DNA of 26,716 bases, taken from NCBI GenBank assembly GCA_964569425.1, contig CAZMVD010000051.1, positions 1-26,716 of the forward strand. Direction: 5' to 3'. The translations under genes were made by a program, and so were the position numbers. Position 1 is the first letter of the stretch. Each line of letters opens with the position of its first letter. Under the pieces are notes generated by a model that was not told the origin of the DNA, did not search any database, and saw only the letters and a program-made list of their open reading frames with translations. This DNA is from JACQXM01 sp964569425. Its GTDB lineage: Bacteria > Planctomycetota > Phycisphaerae > UBA1845. Shown piece by piece: positions 1 through 7,070 of the stretch.

Positions 1-2069
1 CGCGGCGGCTGGGGCGGCGCAACGACGGGCTTGGCCGTGAAGTCGAACGGGATGCCGAGTACGTCGGCGTATTCGACGTTGAACAGACCCTCCTCGTTTG
101 GGTCGTAAGATTGGCGACGAAGGGCACGGCCGATGACCTGTTCGCAGAGTAGCTGGGTGCCGAAGGCCCGGACGCCGAGCACGTGCGTCACGGTGTTGGC
201 GTCCCAGCCCTCAGTGAGCATGGAGACGGAGACCACGCAGCGGATGGAGTCGCCGAGTCTTCCCTGTTTGCCGACGGTGTTCATCACTTCGCGAAGGAGG
301 TCCTGGTCGGTGATGTTCTCCGCCTGGCGGCGGTCGCCCGTCCGTTCGATGATCTCGCGGCGGAAGCGATCGATCTCGTCGGAAGCCATGTCGCGGAAGT
401 TCTTGTCCAGTGCATCGCCGGATTCCAATTGCGTGCTGTCGATCAGCAGCGTGCGCGGGCGCCCCAGTGGATTCCCATGTTCATCGAAATTCCGGAAGAG
501 CCTGAGTCGCCCCTCGACGAGTTGGCCGGCGCCGTCCTCGTTCTGCCGAATGAACCCGGAAATGTAGTCGTAGATCAGCTTGGATATCGCAGTGTTCTGG
601 CAGACCACGATGAAGCATGGCGGTACGGCGATGCCCTCGTCCTCCCACAGCTTGTATGTCTTTTCATAGTGGCCGTAGAGCGCTTCGAGCGCGGTCTGAA
701 GTTCGACGGGAATGGACAGCGGGTCGAGCTGGCCGCCCTTGCCGCGACGCGTCTTCGGCATTTTCTTGCCGATGTGCTTCCAGAGCTCACGGAACTTGGG
801 CATATCTCCGCCGGGGATGTTGTCCGCGACGGGCACGCGCGGCAGCTTGACAATGCCGCATTCAATGGCGTCCATGAGTGAGAAGTCGTTGACCGTCCAG
901 TGAAAGAGCGTGCCTTCGGCGTAGCCGGAGCCGCGGAGGAAAAACGGCGTGGCCGAGAGGTCAATCACTCGCTGGAGGCCCAGTTTTCGGCCGACGGCCT
1001 CAATGCCGGAGATCCAGAGGCGCGCGGCCTCGCGGTTCTTCTCGGCTTCCTTCTTGTCGTCGCCCTTCAGTTCGCCCTCGTCGTTTTGACCGGGCTTCTC
1101 ACGATAACAGTGGTGGGCTTCATCATTTAGCACGAGCACGCTTTTCATGCCCATGAGGTCGGGCATCACGCGTTGGAGCATCTGCCCTTCGGTTTCGAGC
1201 GTGTCAATCTCGCCCTTGTCGCGCTTCGTTCGGCCCTGGAGAAGGGCCCGTCCGCCGGCGGAGAGCTCCATCGTCGCCCGGAGCTTAAGGGCGTGGAAAT
1301 TGGTGATCACGATCTTAGCGCGGTCGAGGTCGCCGAGCATATCGCCGGGAACGAGTTCGCGGCTTTGATAGTAGCTGTCCGGATCGTTGGGCTGGAGGAC
1401 GCGCAGGCGGTCGCGGATGGTGATGCCGGGGGTGACGACGAGGAAGCCGCGGGTGAACTTCTTGCTGCCGGGCCGGCGGACCGCGTTGACCGTCTGCCAG
1501 GCAATGAGCATGGCCATCACGGTGGTTTTTCCGGCGCCAGTGGCGAGTTTGAGTGCGATCCGCAACAGACCCGGACTTGATTGTTCGTTGGCGGTTTGCA
1601 GATGCTCCAAGATCGTGCCGCCATCCCTTCCGAGGCTCGGTGCGACCTCGCAAAGCCAAATCATCGTTTCCGCGGCTTCGACCTGGCAGAAGAACGGCCG
1701 GAAGTTGCTGAACGTGTGGTGCCGCCAGTGATGGAGCAGGCGCGCGGTTTCCGGGGTAACCCGCCAGTCGCTGGGGTTTTGGAGCTTTCGCCACGCATCG
1801 ACGCGGCGACGGATGTCGTTGACGACTGACATGGTCTCGTAACGCTGGTCGGCGCTTGAGATGACCTTAGCCTCGTTGAAGACGAACTCCTCCTGGTCGG
1901 GGGCGCCGCGCCTCTTCTTCGGCTTGGGGACAGGGGTGATGAACTCGGCGCGGCGGCGATTCTCGATGATCCGGTTCGTCGGCTGGCCGTTGGTGTCGAG
2001 TTCCCAGTGGCGAGACGGGTACTCGTATGGCGAGTTGAGGATCGGTTTTTCGAAGAACTGGTTGTCCAT
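1..2069 (-). CDS. Type III-like restriction DEAD/DEAH helicase-nuclease subunit (partial, C-terminus off window)
   Basis: This is an ATP-dependent DNA helicase/translocase of the restriction-subunit (Res) type, expected to act on foreign DNA in the cytoplasm. The frame is open for 689 codons and leaves the window, so the C-terminal part, where a nuclease domain would sit, is not visible. I see Walker A TGAGKTT at residues 177-183, a DEAH box at 316-319 (LNDEAHH), and motif VI QVIGRALRR near residue 640. The N-terminus (FFEKPILNSPYEYPSRHWEL) matches my memory of the family annotated as BPTD_3080 restriction endonucleases; that name is recall, not a search. ATG 2069 has no clear Shine-Dalgarno site. 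A five-codon upstream frame (ATG at 2083) ends in TAATG overlapping the start, which may couple translation. No methyltransferase partner is in the window; one could lie to the left. Confidence 0.88.
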   Translation of the reverse strand, partial: MDNQFFEKPILNSPYEYPSRHWELDTNGQPTNRIIENRRRAEFITPVPKPKKRRGAPDQEEFVFNEAKVISSADQRYETMSVVNDIRRRVDAWRKLQNPSDWRVTPETARLLHHWRHHTFSNFRPFFCQVEAAETMIWLCEVAPSLGRDGGTILEHLQTANEQSSPGLLRIALKLATGAGKTTVMAMLIAWQTVNAVRRPGSKKFTRGFLVVTPGITIRDRLRVLQPNDPDSYYQSRELVPGDMLGDLDRAKIVITNFHALKLRATMELSAGGRALLQGRTKRDKGEIDTLETEGQMLQRVMPDLMGMKSVLVLNDEAHHCYREKPGQNDEGELKGDDKKEAEKNREAARLWISGIEAVGRKLGLQRVIDLSATPFFLRGSGYAEGTLFHWTVNDFSLMDAIECGIVKLPRVPVADNIPGGDMPKFRELWKHIGKKMPKTRRGKGGQLDPLSIPVELQTALEALYGHYEKTYKLWEDEGIAVPPCFIVVCQNTAISKLIYDYISGFIRQNEDGAGQLVEGRLRLFRNFDEHGNPLGRPRTLLIDSTQLESGDALDKNFRDMASDEIDRFRREIIERTGDRRQAENITDQDLLREVMNTVGKQGRLGDSIRCVVSVSMLTEGWDANTVTHVLGVRAFGTQLLCEQVIGRALRRQSYDPNEEGLFNVEYADVLGIPFDFTAKPVVAPPQPP

Positions 2070-2636
2070 TAGACGTTTCGCATCGTGAGTACCTGATCTC
2101 GGCGGCCTAGTCGGACCCTTCAGACCTTGAGTTTGTCTTCACGTGGCGGTTCAGCTTGGCGTAAAGTCGCAACCGAAACGAATCGAATCTTAAGGGTTTC
2201 GGGGCGTGCGGGCCAGTGACCGCCGTTGGCCAATCATGCCGCTTCTTGACCAACTATGGCGCGCGTGAGAATCGCAAGTCTTGTTCAACAGGCTTTGGCT
2301 TGGTTCGGACCGGCGCCATGGATTACGCGAAAGCCCGTTCAGGCGCCAGAACAGTGTGGAGAAGGCACGGCGGCCACCCGGGACTCGCGCCAGTCTCTAG
2401 GCCAATATACGCCACGACGGGACAGAACTTGCGAGTCGCCACGGCCGGAAGGCAGGCCAAAACACGCCGAATTCGCGCGCGCGAGGGCGTGCGCCAAATA
2501 CACCGCTGGGGGCTATGGGGGATACGTTGCGGAGGCGACTGGGGCGGATGCGGCGAAATGGCGTGACTTTCGCGCGGGCGCGGGTATACTTGTGACGTTC
2601 GGGAAACGTTCAACCCCGTGGCCAGGGAGGGCAATC
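2070..2636. other. Intergenic region between the divergent restriction gene and the PC4-like operon
   Basis: I recognise no gene here. Open frames that continue the downstream plus-strand gene upstream to 2256 are arginine-rich and lack a ribosome binding site, so I read them as non-coding extension. The right end holds the promoter-like element and inverted repeat listed separately. The rest should contain the 5' region of the minus-strand restriction gene. Confidence 0.5.
2563..2609 (+). promoter_or_regulatory. Candidate sigma-70-type promoter with a short inverted repeat at the start site
   Basis: A -10-like TATACT (2585-2590) lies 16 bases after a -35-like GTGACT (2563-2568). Transcription would begin near 2597. 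A small inverted repeat, ACGTT (2595-2599) and AACGT (2605-2609), covers that start and could be an operator. The ribosome site and GTG start of the PC4-like gene follow at 2626-2639. This is inferred from spacing and consensus only. Confidence 0.4.
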
Positions 2637-3059
2637 GTGGCCGGCAAGCAGAAACCCAACGAAAACGACATTCTCCAGACCACTGAATCGTTCGTGGCCG
2701 CACTGCCCTGGGGGCCGAATCGGCGGATTCTGGTCTTCCGCCGCCAACACGGCGGCCGGACGTACGTGCGCCTGCGCGTGTGGAACCTGCATCGCCGCTT
2801 CGGCACGTGGTACCCGTCGGACCGATTCTTTGTGGTGCCCATCGATGAGGCCGAGGGGCTGGCCGCCGCCCTGGTGGCCGGGGCCCAAGGTAAGCGGCTT
2901 CACCGGAAGCCTGACTGGTTGACGCGCCGTGAAGCGGACGAGCGGGATGGGAAGGGACCGGGCCAGTACGCCGGGTTGATAGAAGAAATCAAGGCGTTCG
3001 GGGCGAAGTTGCGCCAGGAGCGACGACGGAACAGGCGGTTACAGGAACCACGAGAATGA
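2637..3059 (+). CDS. PC4/Sub1-like single-strand nucleic-acid-binding protein
   Basis: A 140-residue protein. I chose GTG 2637 because GGAGG (2626-2630) sits six bases upstream, and the longer frame from 2256 looks non-coding. Residues about 29-84 (RRILVFRRQHGG, then YVRLRVW, then GTWYPSDRFFVVPIDEAEGLAAAL) have the order of a PC4/p15 transcriptional coactivator fold: beta strands, an aromatic-basic strand, a turn with W-x-P, and a closing helix. In that family the fold binds single-stranded DNA or RNA. The C-terminal 50 residues are charged and end in an arginine-rich tail (RQERRRNRRLQ), which also suits nucleic-acid binding. The stop overlaps the next ATG in ATGA, so the two genes are probably translated together. 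The PC4 assignment rests on pattern only; a basic hypothetical protein is the alternative. Confidence 0.65.
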   Translation: MAGKQKPNENDILQTTESFVAALPWGPNRRILVFRRQHGGRTYVRLRVWNLHRRFGTWYPSDRFFVVPIDEAEGLAAALVAGAQGKRLHRKPDWLTRREADERDGKGPGQYAGLIEEIKAFGAKLRQERRRNRRLQEPRE

Positions 3060-3634
3060 GCAAGAATCAAGTGACGAAGGGCAAGGAAAAAACCAAACCT
3101 GGACGGAAAAGGGCGCGCGCGAAGAGCGCGGCGCTGGCTGCACAACCCACGCAGGCGCCGGTGACGGTGCAGGATCTCTGGGACGCCCTGCGCCAGGGAC
3201 AGGTCGGCCGACGGCCCAGGCGTTCGAAGTTTCTGAAAGAGCTGGATTCTGAGACGCGGCGGCTGGCCCACTGTGCGGTCATGGACGCGCGGGACCGGGC
3301 CTACCCGGCGGGGTACGAGCACCTAAAGGCGCTGGAGCCGGTGGTGGCGCGGGCCCTCTTAATTGACATTCAAAGCAACGTGCCCCGGATCCGGGCCCGT
3401 GCGATTCGCTTGTTTACGCAGCTTCGCAAGGAGATGTCGGCCCAGCTCAAGATGGAGTTTGAACTGGCCGAGGTGGCGTTCAGGTTCGGCGCCGACGAGC
3501 AGGCGGTGGCCTTGGACCGGGCGAGTATTGAGGCGGCCAAAGTGTATGATGGCAATCCCCGCACTTCGGCCGAAGCGCTGAGAGCTGCGCGACTGATGTC
3601 CGGTGACGACGATTGCGATGAGCGGTTCGAATAA
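3056..3634 (+). CDS. Basic hypothetical protein, operon partner of the PC4-like gene
   Basis: A 192-residue protein that I do not recognise. The first 30 residues are lysine/arginine-rich (GKEKTKPGRKRARAK), suggesting a disordered nucleic-acid-binding tail. The rest is predicted mostly helical, with charged stretches such as RIRARAIRLFTQLRKEMSAQ and an acidic end (SGDDDCDERFE). The ATG lies inside the stop of the upstream gene (ATGA), so it depends on that gene for expression. Its stop (TAA 3632-3634) shares a base with another ATG, giving TAATG. Size and helical character could fit a small terminase-like or DNA-packaging accessory protein, but I see no motif that proves it. The reading frame itself looks sound because of codon usage and tight coupling. 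Confidence 0.7.
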   Translation: MSKNQVTKGKEKTKPGRKRARAKSAALAAQPTQAPVTVQDLWDALRQGQVGRRPRRSKFLKELDSETRRLAHCAVMDARDRAYPAGYEHLKALEPVVARALLIDIQSNVPRIRARAIRLFTQLRKEMSAQLKMEFELAEVAFRFGADEQAVALDRASIEAAKVYDGNPRTSAEALRAARLMSGDDDCDERFE

Positions 3635-3861
3635 TGTCAGACCTTGCCAACCGCGCGGGCCGCAATCGGCACGCCGGGTGGTTGGCCGGCCACGACACGT
3701 ACAGCGGACCGCGGGGAACTGGTCGCGGGACCGAAACCGATTGGTCCCGCTCCGCGCGAACGGGGCTGGACGATGGCGCGGCCGCGGCGCGGGCGGACCT
3801 CGTGGATCACGCCGGGGCGCGGGTCGGAGCCCGTGCGGCCCAGTGGTCAGCGCCGGGACCG
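3634..3861 (+). pseudogene. Possible truncated third frame of the PC4-like operon
   Basis: An ATG at 3634 overlaps the previous stop as TAATG, the usual signature of translational coupling. Its frame stays open past 3861, but from there it runs antisense through the conserved C-terminal module of the opposite gene, so the end cannot be native coding sequence. Third positions are GC-rich, as expected for coding DNA here. I recognise no domain. I read it as a gene that lost its 3' part when the neighbouring minus-strand gene came to lie next to it; non-coding sequence is the alternative. Confidence 0.3.
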
Positions 3862-5988
3862 TCACGGGCACGGCGGGCAGGCGGCCGGGTTTGTCGTGAA
3901 TGGGTACGCGTTGCCCTGAAACGCCTGAAGGAGAATGAACACGTCCGCGATGTTCGTCACGCGGTTCAAACACGGGTCCGTGCTGCTGACCGATTGCACG
4001 TCTACCACCGTTACGTGCGGCGCAGTGGGCAAGTTCTGGAACTTCTGCAGCGCCGCGATGAAGTCGTTGGCGTTCACGATGTTGTTGGGCGCGGTCCACT
4101 GCACGCCGTCAAAGCCGCCTACCGTATCGCCCCAGAACTTGCCGCCGCTGGGCAGTTCAATGGTAGGTACAGTCAAACCCGGCGAGAAGGTGATGCCGTC
4201 CGCGGTGGCCAGCACTTCGTACTCGGCCACGGGGATGATCTCGCAATCTCCACCATGTACCGCGACCTCGTTCCAAACGCGGAAGACCGGCGCCGCTTCG
4301 ATCTTGGCGATGCCGTTGGCGTCCGGCGTGCCCACCCAACCCACGTCCGCCGCAGGAGCGGGCGACCTTCGCCGCACTTTGAAGGCTACCGTGTTTGAGT
4401 TGTTCGGGGCGAATGAGATGTAACGATTCTTCAGACGATTGTGCGGGCTTGGTGGTGCAACGGGCGGATATGCCAAGGCACTGCAGAGCGTTGCGTCACA
4501 GCTATTCAGTCCACTTGGCGGGCATGACGGCTGAATAGGCGCAGGTGTCGGGGCCAGGATGGGGTCAAAGGCGATATTGTCGAAGCGCATTCCGCACGAA
4601 TGCGCCCACAGCGCCACGGTACCCGGCTGTGAAACGGATGTGTCGTATCCCTCCATCGCCAACTCGCCATCGACCAATACGCGGACCACGCCGTTCGGGT
4701 AGCGCTCCACGACAATGCTGTACCAAGTGGCAACCGCCAGGGGATAATCTGCACAGCCCGTCGTCGTGCTGTCTGTGTGGACGACGTTCAAAAGCTGTGC
4801 CGCCCCGCTCACATGGGCAGATGACCGCAACTCAACCCAGATGAAGTTACAGTCGTCGAATTGTTGAAGGTGGAAGTCCGGGTGCCCGATTGATGCCCAG
4901 TCCGGCTCCAAGTACACGTCGAAACTGTAGCGCCCGAAACCGCCAACGAATGAGTCGTGGTCGAGGCGCTTGTCGGCACTCTCGCCGCAACAGCAAGTTC
5001 CCGTCGTGCGCACCGCAAAGGAACTGTTGTTCCCCGGACTAACGATCTCCCATTCGCCGCAACGCACCGACCATCCATCGAGTACAGCAGATTCAAAATC
5101 GTCAATCGGGCACGGTCCAGGACAGTCCTCCGGACAAGTACACGGATCCTCGATTACGCTGCAACAGCCGTCACCGCAGGAGACGGGGCAGTCTCCCGGA
5201 CAACTGCAGGCGTTCTCCCCCCCACCGCAGCATGCGTCGCCGCAGACATGCGTGTCGCACAGGTCACAGAGTGTCGCATCACAGCTATTCAGCCCACTTG
5301 GCGGGCATGACGGCTGAATAGGCGCAGGTGTCGGGGGCAGGATGGGGTCAAAGGCGATATTGTCGAAGCGCATTCCGCACGAATGCGCCCACAGCGCCAC
5401 GGTACCCGGCTGTGAAACGGATGTGTCGTATCCCTCCATCGCCAACTCGCCATCGACCAATACGCGGACCACGCCGTTCGGGTAGCGCTCCACGACAATG
5501 CTGTACCAAGTGGCAACCGCCAGGGGATAATCTGCACAGCCCGTCGTCGTGCTGTCTGTGTGGACGACGTTCAAAAGCTGTGCCGCCCCGCTCACATGGG
5601 CAGATGACCGCAACTCAACCCAGATGAAGTTACAGTCGTCGAATTGTTGAAGGTGGAAGTCCGGGTGCCCGATTGATGCCCAGTCCGGCTCCAAGTACAC
5701 GTCGAAACTGTAGCGCCCGAAACCGCCAACGAATGAGTCGTGGTCGAGGCGCTTGTCGGCACTCTCGCCGCAACAGCAAGTTCCCGTCGTGCGCACCGCA
5801 AAGGAACTATTGTTCCCCGGACTAACGATCTCCCATTCGCCGCAACGCACCGACCATTGATCCAGAGTTCCGCTTTCAAAGTCATCAATGATCGACTGTT
5901 CTGCGAATAGACGCAGATTCAGCATGACAAGAAGACCAACCGAAAGCGGGATAATCCTAGAAAGGAGCGGCTTTTTCCAGGTCAACAT
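3862..5988 (-). CDS. Secreted protein with two near-identical LamG-like domains and a dockerin-like tail
   Basis: A 708-residue exported protein. ATG 5988 follows GGAG at good spacing. Residues 1-30 form a signal peptide (basic start, then a hydrophobic run near LSVGLLVMLNL). Two copies of a beta-rich, LamG/concanavalin-like domain begin near residues 33 and 294 (DDFES, RCGEWEIV, FDVYLEPDW). They are joined by a cysteine-rich linker (about 228-290, CGDACCGGGENACSC and CSCPGDCP type repeats). The C-terminus carries two dockerin-like calcium-loop motifs (NIVNANDFIAALQKFQN and VTNIADVFILLQAFQG) and ends in PACPPCP. The last part, about 200 residues, is shared with the Kelch protein at 7071-9671. 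Likely roles are binding of a polysaccharide or surface ligand plus calcium-dependent anchoring; the exact ligand is unknown. Confidence 0.85.
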   Translation of the reverse strand: MLTWKKPLLSRIIPLSVGLLVMLNLRLFAEQSIIDDFESGTLDQWSVRCGEWEIVSPGNNSSFAVRTTGTCCCGESADKRLDHDSFVGGFGRYSFDVYLEPDWASIGHPDFHLQQFDDCNFIWVELRSSAHVSGAAQLLNVVHTDSTTTGCADYPLAVATWYSIVVERYPNGVVRVLVDGELAMEGYDTSVSQPGTVALWAHSCGMRFDNIAFDPILPPTPAPIQPSCPPSGLNSCDATLCDLCDTHVCGDACCGGGENACSCPGDCPVSCGDGCCSVIEDPCTCPEDCPGPCPIDDFESAVLDGWSVRCGEWEIVSPGNNSSFAVRTTGTCCCGESADKRLDHDSFVGGFGRYSFDVYLEPDWASIGHPDFHLQQFDDCNFIWVELRSSAHVSGAAQLLNVVHTDSTTTGCADYPLAVATWYSIVVERYPNGVVRVLVDGELAMEGYDTSVSQPGTVALWAHSCGMRFDNIAFDPILAPTPAPIQPSCPPSGLNSCDATLCSALAYPPVAPPSPHNRLKNRYISFAPNNSNTVAFKVRRRSPAPAADVGWVGTPDANGIAKIEAAPVFRVWNEVAVHGGDCEIIPVAEYEVLATADGITFSPGLTVPTIELPSGGKFWGDTVGGFDGVQWTAPNNIVNANDFIAALQKFQNLPTAPHVTVVDVQSVSSTDPCLNRVTNIADVFILLQAFQGNAYPFTTNPAACPPCP
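4500..5074. repeat. Tandem duplication, copy near the 3' end of the gene
   Basis: This is one of two direct copies, 783 bases apart, within the LamG-like gene. By eye I find only three differences over about 575 bases (4510/5293, 4554/5337, 5026/5809). Only the second changes the protein, giving alanine here and proline in the other copy. The offset is exactly 261 codons, so frame is kept. Confidence 0.92.
5283..5857. repeat. Tandem duplication, copy near the 5' end of the gene
   Basis: Partner of the copy at 4500-5074. The match begins to fail at about 5074/5857, where the codons before the domain start differ, and again at the other edge in the stretch leading to the cysteine linker. Identity this high points to recent duplication or ongoing gene conversion rather than two old domains. 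Confidence 0.92.
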
Positions 5989-6001
5989 TGCGAACTCTCC
6001 G

Positions 6002-6127
6002 TCAAATAGAAACTCCGTGAACCCTCGAAAACGTCTCCTCCGTAGCGAGAAAGGCGGCCTCTATCGGGGCAGGCAGAATGCTGAGCGCCGCGGCCGCTAC
6101 AACCAGGAAATGAGTGCTGCGTGTCAT
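6002..6127 (-). CDS. Small 41-residue exported peptide or decapitated signal peptide
   Basis: ATG 6127 has an AGGAG six bases upstream. The product starts MTRSTHFLVVAAAALSILPA and has a clean signal-peptide shape: a basic start, a hydrophobic core, and a possible cleavage site after PIEA. After cleavage fewer than 20 residues would remain (AFLATEETFSRVHGVSI). The stop lies only 13 bases before the start of the LamG-like gene, so the two may share a message. It may be a true small secreted peptide, or the leftover 5' end of a secreted protein gene whose body was replaced by the present downstream gene. Longer frames beginning further upstream have no ribosome site. Confidence 0.5.
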   Translation of the reverse strand: MTRSTHFLVVAAAALSILPAPIEAAFLATEETFSRVHGVSI

Positions 6128-7070
6128 GGTGAGTCTCCTGAAGAAAAAAGGAAAGGTGTAGGCGCGGCGTAGTGACCCGAAAGGGACTTTTCCGCGCCTC
6201 GGGAAATTCGGAGGGGTGCGCGGTCCTGTGGGGTGCCGAGTGATTCCGGCACCAGGACTGAATGGTCTACGGGGTATTGTCGCGCCGGCCGAGACGCTGG
6301 AAACACCCATGCCGCACGAACTGGCAGATGCAGCGATGGCCTGAAGCGGTTAACAGCCGATGACGGCGCTGAAGGTCCGGCTGAGCGCAGGGACCGGAGG
6401 ATGCCGTTGATTAGCGGATTGCCTATTCGGGCTGACCTGTTCACGACAGGCCTCCCACGGAAGCGGCATCGCGATCGCGCTCCCAGGCAACAAGCCGCCT
6501 GCCCAACCGACGAGCATGCGGCAAGCCAAACTGGTCGCAACGGACGCCGGGGCCGGAAAGAAGCCGACTCGATCTACCCTGAGGCGACATCCCGACTCAA
6601 GGCAGAAACGCGACGCATTACATTGGGATTGCCGGATTCCGCGCCTTTCGCGGCAAACGGCCGCGCCGTTCCTCTCACCGGCCAGTTCATCTGAAGTGCT
6701 AAACACCAGAATATCAAGGTCGAAACTCCCATGCAAGTACGGAGCAATGCCCCCCGGCATTCGACTTCAGCAGAAATGCCAGCCAAACGAAAGAACGGCA
6801 ATTCAACTTCCGCGAAACCGGCGATTCTTAAGTCCTAACCAAGCCTCCTTCAAGAACTTACGGCGATTGTCGCGACCAAGCGAAACCTACAACGTGCGCC
6901 AGGATCGTCACCTGGTCGAAAACGCCACGGCGAGCTACCGGCCAGGACCACGACGCTACCGCTCTGCGGACGAGCCGCTCGATGTTCGTTGCGGGGTCCT
7001 TAGGTGGACGCTCGCCTGGATTGGGCCACACAATGTCGTGTGCGATAATCGGCCTCACCCGGTCACTGCT
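6128..7070. other. Long intergenic region without a recognisable gene
   Basis: About 940 bases. Open frames on both strands (for example 6233-6694 plus and 6350-6760 minus) have no ribosome sites, no domain signal and biased arginine/proline composition. A plus-strand frame beginning at 6516 is open only because it continues antisense to the Kelch gene. The region should contain the promoter of the LamG-like gene pair and the terminator of the Kelch gene, but I see no convincing hairpin. Confidence 0.5.
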
